Shown here: positions 51,021 to 61,300 of the stretch, in pieces
How the letters are laid out: every line of letters begins with the position of its first letter
Position numbering within the stretch: position 1 is the first letter of the stretch
From: an uncultured Clostridia bacterium
GTDB lineage: Bacteria > Bacillota > Clostridia > Christensenellales > Borkfalkiaceae
DNA: 64,000 nt
Reading direction: 5' to 3'
NCBI GenBank assembly: GCA_934271265.1
Contig: CAKQRE010000003.1
Location: forward strand, 185,568 to 249,567
Program-made: the position numbers and the translations under genes
The notes under the pieces: generated by a model
Databases searched by the model: none
Seen by the model: only the letters and a program-made list of their open reading frames with translations
Told to the model about the DNA's origin: nothing

Positions 51021-51884
51021 ATGGAAAAATATTTGTTGTTTATGGACGTTGCGGGCGACGTCGATCTTGCCCTTGCGAAGGAAAACGAACTTCGTTTCGT
51101 TCCGATGGAATTTATCATCGACGGAGAAAGCAGGATCTACGACGAAACGCCGGAAGGGCTTAACGTAAACGATTTTTACAATTGGATCAAGGAAGACAAA
51201 CAGATCCGCACCACGCAGATCAATTCTTATAAATACGAGGAGTTTTTCTCGCCCTATCTGAAAGAAGGGTATTCCGTTTTATATCTCTGCCTTTCAAGCG
51301 GACTTTCTTCTACCTATCAGTCTGCTTGTGCGGCGGCGGAAGAACTGAAAAAAAAGTATCCGGAAGTGAAACTCCTTCCCGTCGATTCGTTGCTTGCCAC
51401 GGCTCCCATGGGGCTTTTGTGCGAACGCATGATCGAAAACAAAAACAAAGGGCTTTCGATCGACGAAAACGCGAAAGATCTGAACGAAATGAAACGGAAG
51501 GTCGCCGGGTACGTTTTCGTGGACGATCTCAATAGCTTAAAGCGGGGCGGAAGGATCAGTCCTGCGGTCGCGTTTGTGGGCGCGCTTTTGAATATCAAAC
51601 CGATCATCACCATTTACGACGGCACCTTGCATATGGTCGATAAGCAGAAGGGCGTAAAAAATTCGATCCGCAAACTTTGCGAATATTTTGAAGAACAGCA
51701 CGATTTTTCCGTTTCCGATACCTGTTATATCGCCGACGCCTGCGAAAAAGAACATTCGGACGAAACGGAGGCGGCTGTGCGCGCCGCCGTGCCGGATTGC
51801 ACGATCAAAAAAAGGTTTCTTTCCCCCATCATCGGCGCGCACCTCGGAAAGGGTGCGATCGTAATTTCTTTCTGGAAAAAGTGA
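51021..51884 (+). CDS. DegV-family fatty-acid-binding protein
   Basis: A 287-residue two-domain DegV protein. Typical blocks: FVPMEFIIDGESRIYDE near residues 28-44, the TTQINSYKYEEFF region, LCLSSGLSSTYQSA with fatty-acid carboxylate ligands, VDDLNSLKRGGRISPAVAFVGALLNIKPII, and the C-terminal SPIIGAHLGKGAIVISF. Family members (FakB) bind a fatty acid and present it to the FakA kinase. No fakA-like gene is in the window. The ribosome site is GAGG. Divergent TetR suggests ligand-dependent control. Confidence 0.94.
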   Translation: MEKYLLFMDVAGDVDLALAKENELRFVPMEFIIDGESRIYDETPEGLNVNDFYNWIKEDKQIRTTQINSYKYEEFFSPYLKEGYSVLYLCLSSGLSSTYQSACAAAEELKKKYPEVKLLPVDSLLATAPMGLLCERMIENKNKGLSIDENAKDLNEMKRKVAGYVFVDDLNSLKRGGRISPAVAFVGALLNIKPIITIYDGTLHMVDKQKGVKNSIRKLCEYFEEQHDFSVSDTCYIADACEKEHSDETEAAVRAAVPDCTIKKRFLSPIIGAHLGKGAIVISFWKK

Positions 51885-51952
51885 TCGCGGCGGAAGTTTC
51901 CGTTATAAGCCGATCCGGAAGAATTATTTGACGACCGGGCGATCGGATTTGC

Positions 51953-51982
51953 TTGACAAAAGCGCCGTCGATATGATACAAT
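51953..51982 (+). promoter_or_regulatory. Promoter of the riboswitch/P-type ATPase transcript
   Basis: Exact TTGACA (51953-51958), 18-base spacer, TACAAT (51977-51982), directly before the riboswitch. Confidence 0.78.
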
Positions 51983-51987
51983 AAATA

Positions 51988-52123
51988 CAGTAAGGGAGTA
52001 ATCCGCGCGGTATTTCCGTGTGGCGGAATCAACATCATGGGCTTCGCTCTGGTTTCGCCGTACCGACCCGTCGCCGACCGGAAACGGAACGGCGGCATTT
52101 ATGGTAAAGGATGAGACTTATCC
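51988..52123 (+). ncRNA. yybP-ykoY (Mn2+) riboswitch aptamer
   Basis: The conserved marks appear in order: TAAGGGAGTA in the first loop (51991-52000), a variable helix, TCAACATCA with the second conserved loop (about 52027-52037), further pairing, and the closing AAAGGATGAGACTTA (about 52106-52120). Family knowledge: Mn2+ bridges the two loops and turns on Mn exporters. A terminator overlaps the 3' end, as expected for an ON switch. It precedes a P-type ATPase gene, a known target class. Confidence 0.8.
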
Positions 52124-52146
52124 GTAAAGGGTAAGTCTTTTTTTTA
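52114..52146 (+). terminator. Riboswitch expression platform terminator
   Basis: AGACTTATCC/GGGTAAGTCT stem (one G-U pair), five-base loop, then at least seven T. The left arm overlaps the aptamer's closing GATGAGACTTA, so aptamer folding and termination exclude each other. Confidence 0.85.
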
Positions 52147-52260
52147 CGATAAAAACGGGAAGCTTTTTAATGCGGGATCGCGGGCGCGGAAACTTCCGGA
52201 ATAAAATCCTCACCCTGTGCCGATTGCCGGGAAACGGCTTTCGCGCAAAAAGGAGAAAAA

Positions 52261-54930
52261 GTGAAAGAGTATCTTTCGAAAAAAGAAGAAGTCATGCGGG
52301 AATTTTCCGTAACGGAAAACGGTCTCGCGGGCGCGCAAGCCGACGAGGCTTTGCAGAAGTTCGGAAAGAACAAACTGAAAGAAGGAAAGAAGAAAAGCGT
52401 TTTTCTGAAGCTTCTGGAACAGTTCATCGAGCCGATGACGCTTATTCTGATCGTTGCCGCACTCATTTCCGGCGTTCTTTCGATCGTGGAAAAAACTTTC
52501 CCGTCGGACGTGCTGATCATCGTGGTGGTCGTGATCATCAACGCGGTGCTCGGCGTGGTGCAGGAGAGCAAGGCGGAATCGGCGATCGCGGCATTGAACG
52601 AGATCGCGGCGAGTACGTCGAAAGTCATCCGTGACGGCAGACAGATCGTCATTCACAGCGAAGACGTCGTTCCCGGAGATATCGTTGTGCTCGAAGCGGG
52701 CGACGCCGTGCCGGCAGACGGACGTATTATCGAATGTGCGTCGCTCAAGATCGAAGAAGCGGCTCTGACGGGCGAATCGGTTCCCGTAAACAAAACGGAC
52801 GACGTGATCTTTGCCGGCGAAAGCGGGACCGTTCCTCTCGGAGACAGAAAGAATATGGCGTTTATGGGTTCCACCGTCGTTTACGGCAGAGGAAAACTTC
52901 TTGTGACCGCCACGGGGATGAATACCGAAATGGGCAAGATCGCGGACGCGCTCTCTTCCGCTCAGGAAGGAAAGACCCCTTTGCAACAGAAACTTTCTCA
53001 TCTGAGCAAAATTCTGACCTATCTCGTCGTCGGGATCTGCGTGGTCGTGTTCGCGGTGAACGTGATCAGAAGCGCGATCGGAGGAGATATCGGATTCCAT
53101 ACGGTGCTCAATACCTTCATGATCGCCGTGTCTCTCGCCGTTGCCGCCATTCCGGAGGGTCTTGCGACCGTCGTTACGATCGTGCTTTCCATCGGCGTTA
53201 CCAACATGTCGAAACGCAACGCGATCATCCGCAAACTCACCGCGGTGGAAACGCTCGGTTGCGCGGGGATCATCTGCTCGGATAAAACGGGTACGCTTAC
53301 CCAAAACAAGATGACCGTCGTAAAGGAATACGGCGATAAAGATCTTCTCGCAAAAGGGATGTCCCTTTGTTCGGACGCCGTTTACGATCCGGAAAGGAAA
53401 TGCGCCGTAGGCGAGCCCACGGAATGCGCCCTCGTCGATTTCGCTGTGAAAGCGGGCTTCGATAAACGGGGGAAAGACCGCCGCGCCGGAGAAGTTCCCT
53501 TCGATTCCATGAGAAAAATGATGTCCACTCTTCACGAAGAAGAGGGAGAGATCGTTCAGTATACAAAGGGCGCCCCGGACGAGATCCTCGCTCGGTGCGA
53601 CAGTCTTCTTCAGAACGGAGAGATCCGCCCGATGACCGATAAGGACAGAGAAGAGATCCTGGCAAAAAACAAGGAGTATGCAGACGGCGCGCTCCGCGTG
53701 CTTGCGCTTGCGGTGAAAAAATATCCCTCTCTTCCCGAAACGATCGACAGCGATTCTCTTGAAAAAGGCATGTGCTTTGTCGGTCTTGTCGGCATGATCG
53801 ATCCCGTCCGTCCCGAGGTGAAGGACGCCATCGCGGTTTGCCGCGAAGCGGGTATCAGACCGGTCATGATCACGGGCGACCATAAGGATACAGCCGTTGC
53901 CATTGCGACGGAGCTTGGTATTTTAAAGGATAAGAGCGAGGCGATCACGGGGGCGGAACTCGATAAGATCTCCGACGAAGAGTTTGCCGACAAGGTAGAG
54001 CATTATTCCGTTTATGCCCGCGTACAGCCCGAGCACAAAACGAGGATCGTGAACGCATGGCGCGCACGCGGTCAGGTGACGGCGATGACGGGCGACGGCG
54101 TGAACGACGCGCCTTCCATCAAAAACGCCGACATCGGCGTAGGAATGGGCATTACGGGTACGGACGTCACGAAAAACGTTGCCGATATGATCCTGACAGA
54201 CGACAATTTCGCCACGATCGTTTCCGCGGTCGGCGAGGGCAGAAGGATCTACGACAATATCCGCAAAGCCATCCAGTTCCTGCTTGCTTCCAACCTGTCC
54301 GAAGTCCTTTCGATCTTCATTGCTTCCATGGTCGGATTTACGATCTTCGAGCCGGTGCATCTGCTCTGGATCAACCTGATCACGGACTGTCTGCCCGCGC
54401 TTTCTCTCGGAATGGAAAAAGAGGAAAGGAACGTAATGCGTCGTCCGCCGAGAAGTACGAAAGACGGCGTTTTCTCGAACGGCGTCGGCGCGGCGATCGC
54501 TTATCAGGGAATTTTCATTACTGCGATTACGGTTTTATCCTACTTTATCGGCAGCCATTTCCTTGCAAATTCGTGGCATGCCGACGCGATCGCAGCCGGC
54601 GCGTACGACAGAGTTCGCCTCGGACAGACGATGGCTTTCCTTACTCTTTCGATGGCGGAAATTTTCCATTCGTTCAACATGCGTTCGCTGAAAGGCTCCA
54701 TATTCCGTCTGAAAAACATGAACTGGTGGCTCGTCGGGGCGGGAATTTCTTCGTTGCTTCTCACAACGGCTGTCATCGAGATCCCTTTCCTTGCGAATGC
54801 GTTCGAGCTTGTGAATCTTTCGATCGCGGAATACGCGATCGCGCTGGCTCTCGCCGTTACCACGATTCCCTTTGTCGAAGGGGTGAAGGCGGTCGTTTCG
54901 CTTATCGGAAGAAAGAAGACAAAAAAATGA
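52261..54930 (+). CDS. P2-type Ca2+/Mn2+ transporting ATPase
   Basis: An 889-residue P-type ATPase with all family motifs: ALTGESVPV in the actuator domain, IPEGL in membrane segment 4, phosphorylated Asp341 in CSDKTGTLTQNKMT, KGAPDEIL for nucleotide binding, MTGDGVNDAPS in the hinge, and ion-site segments SNLSEVLSIF (M5) and WINLITDCLPALSLGME (M6) as in Ca2+-ATPases. GTG 52261 has AAAAGGAGA upstream. The Mn2+ riboswitch in its leader argues that export of Mn2+ matters physiologically. Ca2+ may still be carried. Confidence 0.93.
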   Translation: MKEYLSKKEEVMREFSVTENGLAGAQADEALQKFGKNKLKEGKKKSVFLKLLEQFIEPMTLILIVAALISGVLSIVEKTFPSDVLIIVVVVIINAVLGVVQESKAESAIAALNEIAASTSKVIRDGRQIVIHSEDVVPGDIVVLEAGDAVPADGRIIECASLKIEEAALTGESVPVNKTDDVIFAGESGTVPLGDRKNMAFMGSTVVYGRGKLLVTATGMNTEMGKIADALSSAQEGKTPLQQKLSHLSKILTYLVVGICVVVFAVNVIRSAIGGDIGFHTVLNTFMIAVSLAVAAIPEGLATVVTIVLSIGVTNMSKRNAIIRKLTAVETLGCAGIICSDKTGTLTQNKMTVVKEYGDKDLLAKGMSLCSDAVYDPERKCAVGEPTECALVDFAVKAGFDKRGKDRRAGEVPFDSMRKMMSTLHEEEGEIVQYTKGAPDEILARCDSLLQNGEIRPMTDKDREEILAKNKEYADGALRVLALAVKKYPSLPETIDSDSLEKGMCFVGLVGMIDPVRPEVKDAIAVCREAGIRPVMITGDHKDTAVAIATELGILKDKSEAITGAELDKISDEEFADKVEHYSVYARVQPEHKTRIVNAWRARGQVTAMTGDGVNDAPSIKNADIGVGMGITGTDVTKNVADMILTDDNFATIVSAVGEGRRIYDNIRKAIQFLLASNLSEVLSIFIASMVGFTIFEPVHLLWINLITDCLPALSLGMEKEERNVMRRPPRSTKDGVFSNGVGAAIAYQGIFITAITVLSYFIGSHFLANSWHADAIAAGAYDRVRLGQTMAFLTLSMAEIFHSFNMRSLKGSIFRLKNMNWWLVGAGISSLLLTTAVIEIPFLANAFELVNLSIAEYAIALALAVTTIPFVEGVKAVVSLIGRKKTKK

Positions 54931-54984
54931 TCCGATCCCGGAAACGTTTCGGCGTCGGAGCGGTTTAAATCGAAAACCATAACA

Positions 54985-55022
54985 AAAGCCGGATATTCGG
55001 AAAGGAATATCCGGCTTTATTT
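54985..55022. terminator. Bidirectional terminator
   Basis: Perfect 14-bp stem AAAGCCGGATATTC/GAATATCCGGCTTT with a six-base loop, between the ATPase gene and the minus-strand regulator gene. Confidence 0.88.
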
Positions 55023-55096
55023 CTATGCGTGAGGAGACGGCTTAAAACGATGCAAATACCGCGTTATGCGGTGCATGCGGGCTGCTGATTCGGTCG

Positions 55097-56722
55097 TTAT
55101 CCGTTCCGTGTTTCCTGTTTCAGAAGAGTTGCGTAGCGCAGCAGTTGTTTGCGGGAAGACACGCCGAGTTTTTCCAGAATATTGTGGTTGTGGAATTTGA
55201 GCGTGCTTTCGCGAATATTAAGTGCGGCGGCGATCTCGTTGGCGGTTTTTCCTTGCAAATAGAGGTCAAAAACCGTTTTTTCTGTTTTCGTAAGCTCTTT
55301 TATTCCGATTCTGAACGCCTCGTAGTCGTCCGGATCGATCTCGTTTTTGCGGGAATAAGCCAGCCGGTCGATTTCTGCCTGCCGCTTGCCGATCTCGTTG
55401 TTCTGCGTTTCGGTCACGATCGCAAGTTCTTCGTTCCGGCGTTTCAGGTTTTCCGTTTCGATTTCGCGAAGTTTATCCTGTCCGGCAAGATAGACGAACA
55501 GGTCGTCTATCTCGATGATATCCGATTTAGTTCCGGCATGTTCCTGCATCCGTATTCTTTCAAGGCTTTTTATCACGGGAGAAACGAATTTCCGCGAAAA
55601 TACCACACAGAGCATAACGGCGGAAAATACCAGCAAAAAGCATACCGATACGATCTTCGCAACGTTGATCGCCACGGTTTTGTCGAACTCGCTTTTCGGC
55701 TGCATCGCTATCAGGGTGTATGCCGTTCCGCAGATCGTAACTTCTTTCCCAGCGGCAACGAAAGTGTTTTCGCCGGCGAGCTCGAAGAGAGCGTCGCTCA
55801 TTTTTTTTGGAAGGAGGGTGCCGTTCGGTTTTAAGGAATAACCGTTGAAAACGCCCGCCCAGAATACGTTATCGCAATCGATTCTGCCGTCTTCGGTCGT
55901 TTTGGAAAACGTGCAGGTCAGCTGATCCAGCCTCGTCGGTTGGGCGAAAAAATCTTTAAAGTAATTCTTCGAGATCTCGAAACCGCATACGCCGTAATAC
56001 GAGCCGTCTGCGCCGAACAGCGGGGTGAGGAACGCCATTGCCTCTTCGCTTGTTCCGTTGAGAGTAAAAATATCGGTCAGCAGCGAGTTTTTTTCTTCGA
56101 CGATCGTTTCGTTGAAGAATTTTTTTGTTTGCGGCACGAAATCGGTTTTGAATTCCAATCGCCATTTACGATGGGGCATTACGCCGTTTTTTCTGCCGAG
56201 TTCCGCGCTGCCTCTGAACAGCAGCAGCGTTTCGTCCGTGCGGTCGAGGGTGCTGCGTTGGAAATACAATCCGGTTCTGGATTTATCCGAGTCGGCTTCG
56301 CCCGTGTTTACGGTCGCGTTGAGCATGATAAATGCGCCCGACGCGTCCGCCTTCAGCAGTTCCTCTTTCAGTTTCGGGAAAAGCGCTTTCTGCGCGCCTT
56401 CCGTATATAACTGAGAGTCGTTGAGGGCGCTCATGTGAATTTCGTTTTCGGTCAGATATTCGTCTATTATAGCCGAAGAATCGGACGCGAGCATTTCGCT
56501 CATCATCGAAAGATCGTCAAAGTATTTTTCGATCTGCCTGGTATAAAACTCGTTCTGAAAAGTGAGATTGTTGGCGTATTTTTCCGTTGTCGTCGAGAAC
56601 TGCCCGACGAAAAACAAGCCGACGAAGACGAAAACCACGACAACGAGAACGAGCGTAAGCATATACAGCAACAGCTTACGCCACATAGACGTTTTCTTTT
56701 TTCTGAAATCAATGATCTTCAT
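55097..56722 (-). CDS. Membrane-bound one-component regulator with LuxR-type HTH
   Basis: A 541-residue protein: basic head, membrane helix (LLLYMLTLVLVVVVFVFVGLFFV, about 17-39), an extracellular sensor domain of about 310 residues (Cache-like, containing GADGSYYGVCGFEISKNYF), a second membrane helix (IVSVCFLLVFSAVMLCVVF, about 355-373), and a coiled coil (LREIETENLKRRNEELAIVTETQNNE). The C-terminal LuxR/GerE helix-turn-helix (about 470-535) includes KTANEIAAALNIRESTLKFHNHNILEKLG. It lies 15 bases after a solute-binding lipoprotein gene, which may present ligand to it. Confidence 0.85.
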   Translation of the reverse strand: MKIIDFRKKKTSMWRKLLLYMLTLVLVVVVFVFVGLFFVGQFSTTTEKYANNLTFQNEFYTRQIEKYFDDLSMMSEMLASDSSAIIDEYLTENEIHMSALNDSQLYTEGAQKALFPKLKEELLKADASGAFIMLNATVNTGEADSDKSRTGLYFQRSTLDRTDETLLLFRGSAELGRKNGVMPHRKWRLEFKTDFVPQTKKFFNETIVEEKNSLLTDIFTLNGTSEEAMAFLTPLFGADGSYYGVCGFEISKNYFKDFFAQPTRLDQLTCTFSKTTEDGRIDCDNVFWAGVFNGYSLKPNGTLLPKKMSDALFELAGENTFVAAGKEVTICGTAYTLIAMQPKSEFDKTVAINVAKIVSVCFLLVFSAVMLCVVFSRKFVSPVIKSLERIRMQEHAGTKSDIIEIDDLFVYLAGQDKLREIETENLKRRNEELAIVTETQNNEIGKRQAEIDRLAYSRKNEIDPDDYEAFRIGIKELTKTEKTVFDLYLQGKTANEIAAALNIRESTLKFHNHNILEKLGVSSRKQLLRYATLLKQETRNG

Positions 56723-56737
56723 CTTCGGTCGCTCCGA

Positions 56738-58087
56738 TCAGCCGACGGCATAAAGCGCGGCGTTCATTTCCGCAACGATCTGCTCGCAGGTTTCGCCTTT
56801 TTCGTATCTGGCTGTAAGAGTTCCCTGAATATTACGGATCTTATCGTACAATGCGTAAACTTTGGTATAATAACCGTCGAACGACGGTTCTCTTTTAAAG
56901 GAGCAGGTCGATACGGTTACGTTCAGAGACTTATAAAGGTTTTCGTAGGCTTCCGATTTGAAAGAGCGATCGCCGATTTTGTCAAAAGCCCCCGTTCTTA
57001 CGGGCATATAACCCGTGGAAAGAACGAAATCCACGTTGCGTTGCTCCTCGGTGAACCACCGGGCAAAAACGGTCGCCGCTTCGGCTTTGACGTCTGTCGT
57101 TTTGTAAGCGCACAGACCGACGCCCGATTGCGTTGCGACTTTTTGTTTGCCCGTCTGTTGCGGCATGGGCAAAACTTTCAGATTCATCGCTTCCGACGTA
57201 TTATCGGGGTAGGTGATCTCGTCGTTGTAATAGAGAACGGAAGCCGAAGAGCCGATCCCCGCGCAGGTCTGACCCGTCATGACCTGCGTGTTGGAATACA
57301 TATCGGATACGACGATATGCCCTTTGGCGATCGACGCGGCAAACAGATCGTATGCCTTCATCATTGCGGGGTTGTTTGCGTCGTACCAGCCGTCTTTATA
57401 GGAAATATCCTCTCCGTCGGATATGGCGCAAAGTTCGGTAAGCCTTATCAGATAGTCTATCGCGCAGAAGGGCTTTCCGCCCGACCATTCGTAATATTTT
57501 TCGGCAACGGAGAAAAAGCCTTTCCAGGACCCGAGGTCGGAGAGCGAAACGTTCTTGGCGGCGGCGAATCTGTCGAAAACTCCGCCTGCGATGAAAAGCA
57601 TGTAAGTCGATTTCGAAACGGGAAACACCGAGAGATTGTCATCGACCTTTCCGTCGCTCAGAAAGTCGGGAACGAACTCGTCAAGCTCGGACTGCGAAAA
57701 GAAATCGTTCCAATCCAGGAGGTTATCCGCGCCCAGACTGCGCGCGTCGCCCGAATGGCAAAAGAACAGGTCGGGCATTTCTTTGGAGCCCGCTTTGCCC
57801 GTTTGTGCGTCTTTCAGTTTTTTGCCGATCTGCGAGGCGTTGGACATCAGCGTAACGTTGATGACGATCCCTTTTTCCTTGCCGACGGTCGCGTTGAATT
57901 GCCCGATGAAATCGTTCATGGGCGAATTGACCTGTTCGCCGTAAACGTGCCACATGGTGAGGGTCGTCGGTTTTTTGGGGTCTAACAGGGTGCCGTTCTT
58001 GTTGCATGCGGAAAGTGTAAAGGGAATAGCGAGCGTCATCGCGATGACGATAAACAATGAAAAGATCTTTTTCCCCGTGCGTATCAT
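56738..58087 (-). CDS. Extracellular sugar-type solute-binding lipoprotein
   Basis: A 449-residue lipoprotein (lipobox Cys28, LSAC). The fold matches family-1 solute-binding proteins of sugar ABC importers: TTLTMWHVYGEQ at the start, IGKKLKDAQTGKAGSKEMPDLFFC, GIGSSASVLYYN, and the late FARWFTEEQRNVDFVLSTGYMPVR. AAAGGAAG precedes the ATG. No permease or ATPase genes are adjacent. Instead the membrane-bound LuxR regulator follows in the same transcript, so a sensing role is at least as likely as transport. Confidence 0.88.
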   Translation of the reverse strand: MIRTGKKIFSLFIVIAMTLAIPFTLSACNKNGTLLDPKKPTTLTMWHVYGEQVNSPMNDFIGQFNATVGKEKGIVINVTLMSNASQIGKKLKDAQTGKAGSKEMPDLFFCHSGDARSLGADNLLDWNDFFSQSELDEFVPDFLSDGKVDDNLSVFPVSKSTYMLFIAGGVFDRFAAAKNVSLSDLGSWKGFFSVAEKYYEWSGGKPFCAIDYLIRLTELCAISDGEDISYKDGWYDANNPAMMKAYDLFAASIAKGHIVVSDMYSNTQVMTGQTCAGIGSSASVLYYNDEITYPDNTSEAMNLKVLPMPQQTGKQKVATQSGVGLCAYKTTDVKAEAATVFARWFTEEQRNVDFVLSTGYMPVRTGAFDKIGDRSFKSEAYENLYKSLNVTVSTCSFKREPSFDGYYTKVYALYDKIRNIQGTLTARYEKGETCEQIVAEMNAALYAVG

Positions 58088-58149
58088 ATCGGTCTTCCTT
58101 TACCGGTTACATGAGCGTTTGCCCACCCGGTTTTTAATAATTTTTTAAA

Positions 58150-58230
58150 TTATTTTCGGTTTTCCCCACCTTTTGGCGGTTTGGGTGGGGGACAGCCGAG
58201 CGCCTTTTTGCTATACTGACGGTGCTTTGG
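58150..58230. other. Hairpin-rich stretch upstream of the solute-binding protein gene
   Basis: CCCCACC/GGTGGGG arms (about 58166-58196) form a hairpin in the minus-strand leader. A minus-strand TATAGC-like -10 is possible near 58216. No gene is seen. Confidence 0.35.
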
Positions 58231-58296
58231 ACGTTGCATACGCCATCTTAACTATGTACAGTATATCATACGGGTGCGTGAAAGTCAATTCGCATT

Positions 58297-58327
58297 TGCA
58301 ACAAAAGGCAAAAAAATCATGTAAAAA
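58297..58327 (+). promoter_or_regulatory. Weak third copy of the ECF-like element
   Basis: TGCAACAAAA at 58297, then the same 18-base distance to GTAAAAA (58321-58327). The -35 part is identical to the copies at 46508 and 48532, while the -10 part keeps only GT and AA. It lies 24 bases ahead of ATG 58352. Confidence 0.35.
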
Positions 58328-58351
58328 AACGGAATGAAGGGAGTTATCTGC

Positions 58352-61300
58352 ATGACGCACAACACGGGAAGAGCAAAGATATTTACGCTCGTTTTGGGGC
58401 TGGCTTTATGCCTTGCGGCTGTTTTCGGCGTCGCATCCGGAAAGGGGCAGCCGGCGCGCGCCGAGGAGACTGCGATCGAAACGCTTGAAGTGGCGTTCGG
58501 GAAAGCGGGCGTCGGCGACAGCCTTGCCGACGCATTCGTGTTCGAGGACGAGAGCGCGAAAACGCTGAAAGTGCCGGACGGCGCAAACTATACGGCAACG
58601 CTCACGTTTGTATTCAAAAACGGGCAGGCAACAACGTTGTGGAAAGAAGACAATGCGTCGTTTCCGTGGAGCAGGGTTGAAAACCAAGCGATCGAGCGGA
58701 AAGTCGCGTATTGTATCCGCGTCCGTTTCGCGCCGAAAGAAAACTATAAACTGTCCAAAGACGGAGACCTGCTTAAAAGGAATCTTAAGGTTTCGGGCGC
58801 GGAACTCGGCAAAGGCAAGGATATAGAAATCTGGGACAGCGCAGGGCAAAACCTCACTTCGACGATAATCGATATTGATTTTATCATTTCCAGGGGAATG
58901 ACGTATTTAGGTTATCCGCGATACATATCTCCCCGGATCAACGAAAAGGTATCGGGTAAGATCGGCACGGAATTTACCGATACGGGTATGTGGATCGGCG
59001 GAGCTCCCGCTCCTTATACTTATGAGGCAAAGGTTGCGCCTGTCGGAATGAAAATTCAGACGGTCAACGTTTTTGACGAATCGAATTGCTACTATCGGAT
59101 AATCGCCAAAAACGCAATGGACGGCGGAACGATGTACGTTACCGCAACGGCGGCGGACGGACAGACGTGCGATATTCCCGTTACGATTGCAGCCGTATCG
59201 GGCGGACACGAGCATACGTGGGTCGAAGAAATCGGGAAGATCGATCACGAACATCACGGATACACAAAATGTACCGATCCCGCCTGCCCCGGCGTTTCTC
59301 CCGCTTTTGACAAGGGCTCGCAGTTTGCAAGTCACGAGTTTTATCCGGGCTGCAACGCAAAGTGCAAAACGTGCGGAGACCTCGGCAACCCCGATGCAAA
59401 GCACGGATTTTCAGCCGTCGCAAGCGACGATGACGCAACCTGTCACGTCTTTCAATGCGCCTGCGGCGAAATCGAAAAAGACGGAAGCGGCAACGCGATA
59501 AAGGAAGAGCACAGCGGCGGCACGCGGACTTGTCTTAACGGCGCATTGTGCGACGAGTGCGGGAAAGAGTATCTTGCCGCTACGGGGCATAAGTACGAAT
59601 TCAGATCGTTCGGCAACGGAGACGGCACTTACACGCACCTCGGGTTTTGCAAATATTGCGGGAAAGAAAATACCGACCTGAGACATTCTCCTACAGGCGG
59701 CGCGGCAACCTGCCGGGCGCGCGCAAAATGCGCTTATATGTATAACGGCGACGTTTGCGGCTGCGAGTACGGGGATTTCAAGGCCCATAATTTCGTGGGC
59801 GGGATCTGCACGGAGTGCTCGTCGGACGAATATATCAGGGAAGTCGTGATCGACGTGCCCGAGTATTACGAAGGAATGGCTTACAGCCCGTTGTTTTATC
59901 CTAACGTCGTCAAAGGCAACGTCATTCCCAACGGGCTTTATTCCTATAAGGCGTCTTCGGATCTCGACGGCAACGACACGTTGTGCAATGCGGGCGATTG
60001 CGATAAGGTGTTCGTTACCAATAACAGCGTAATGTGTTACGCTTTCAAGCCGCATACGACCTGTAAATTTCCCGGAAGCGTTGACGAAATCAACGTTTCG
60101 GTGACTCACGGCGAACTTCTGAGTAAAAAAGTAAGAGAGAGCGACGGCAGTCTGGTCGTAATGGTATTGTTGCGCGTTGAAAGCGCGGTGCAATCGTTGG
60201 ATATCGAGGTATCCCGTCCGCTTGTCGGCAACGCCCCGGAAACGCTGCAGGTCACCGAGAAAAACGGATGCGACGTGACGATAAATACAGTCGAAGGGTA
60301 TCTGCATGACGGTAAGTTTTACGACAGGGTGACTTATAGCGTCGAAATTACGATAAAAGCGCCGGAGGGTAAAGTTTTTCCGACGTTGAAAGCATATGAT
60401 ATCCCCAGATGGCTTTGCGCTTACAATATTACGGGCGGGACCCTGATCAGTTGTACGCAAAGCGCGGATCTGACGGAACTAACGCTTAAAGTACGTACCT
60501 CGGAAGCGACGGATTGTCTGCACGAAAACGTGACGATGAAAGAAGCGGGAAAACTTGCCACCTGCACGGAAGACGGCATAAAGGACAAATACGCCTGCGC
60601 GGGTTGCGGAAAAGAGTTTTTCGACGCCGCCTGCACGCGCGAGTGGAACGATAAGGCGGCGGCATTGCCGAAAACGGGGCACGATCCCGATTCCGGATAC
60701 ACCGCGGATAAGGATAAACACTATCGCGTTTGCAAGACCTGCGGCGAGAAAGAGGACGAAGCTCCGCACGACTTCGGCGCGCTTGTCGGACAAACGGAAC
60801 CCACCTGCATGCAGAACGGCGTGAAGGCGCATTACGAGTGTTCGGTTTGTAAAAAAGTGGTTGACGGGGATAAGAACGAAACGACGCCGGAGGATCTGAA
60901 GATCCCTGCCGATCCCGACCGCGGTCATCGGTTTGACGTCTTGAAAGAAGAAGTCCCCGCAACCGACGCGGCAAACGGCATAAAAGCCCACAAAGACTGT
61001 CTGATCTGCGGAAAGCATTATGACGCAAACGACAAGGAAATTTCCGCTTTCGATCTTGTGATCCCGAAATACGGAACGCATAAGGTGACCGTAAACGGCG
61101 AGCTCAGGATCTGCGTCGAGGGCACAAGCGTTACCGCGGTTGCGGAAGACCCTGCGGACGGAAAAGAGTTCAAAGGCTGGAAGGACGCGGACGGAAATAT
61201 CGTAAGCACGGATAAGACGTATACCTTTACGGTAACGGGCGAAACAACTCTTACCGCCGTGTATGGGGATAAGGCTTCCGGCGGCGGCTCGGGCGACGGC

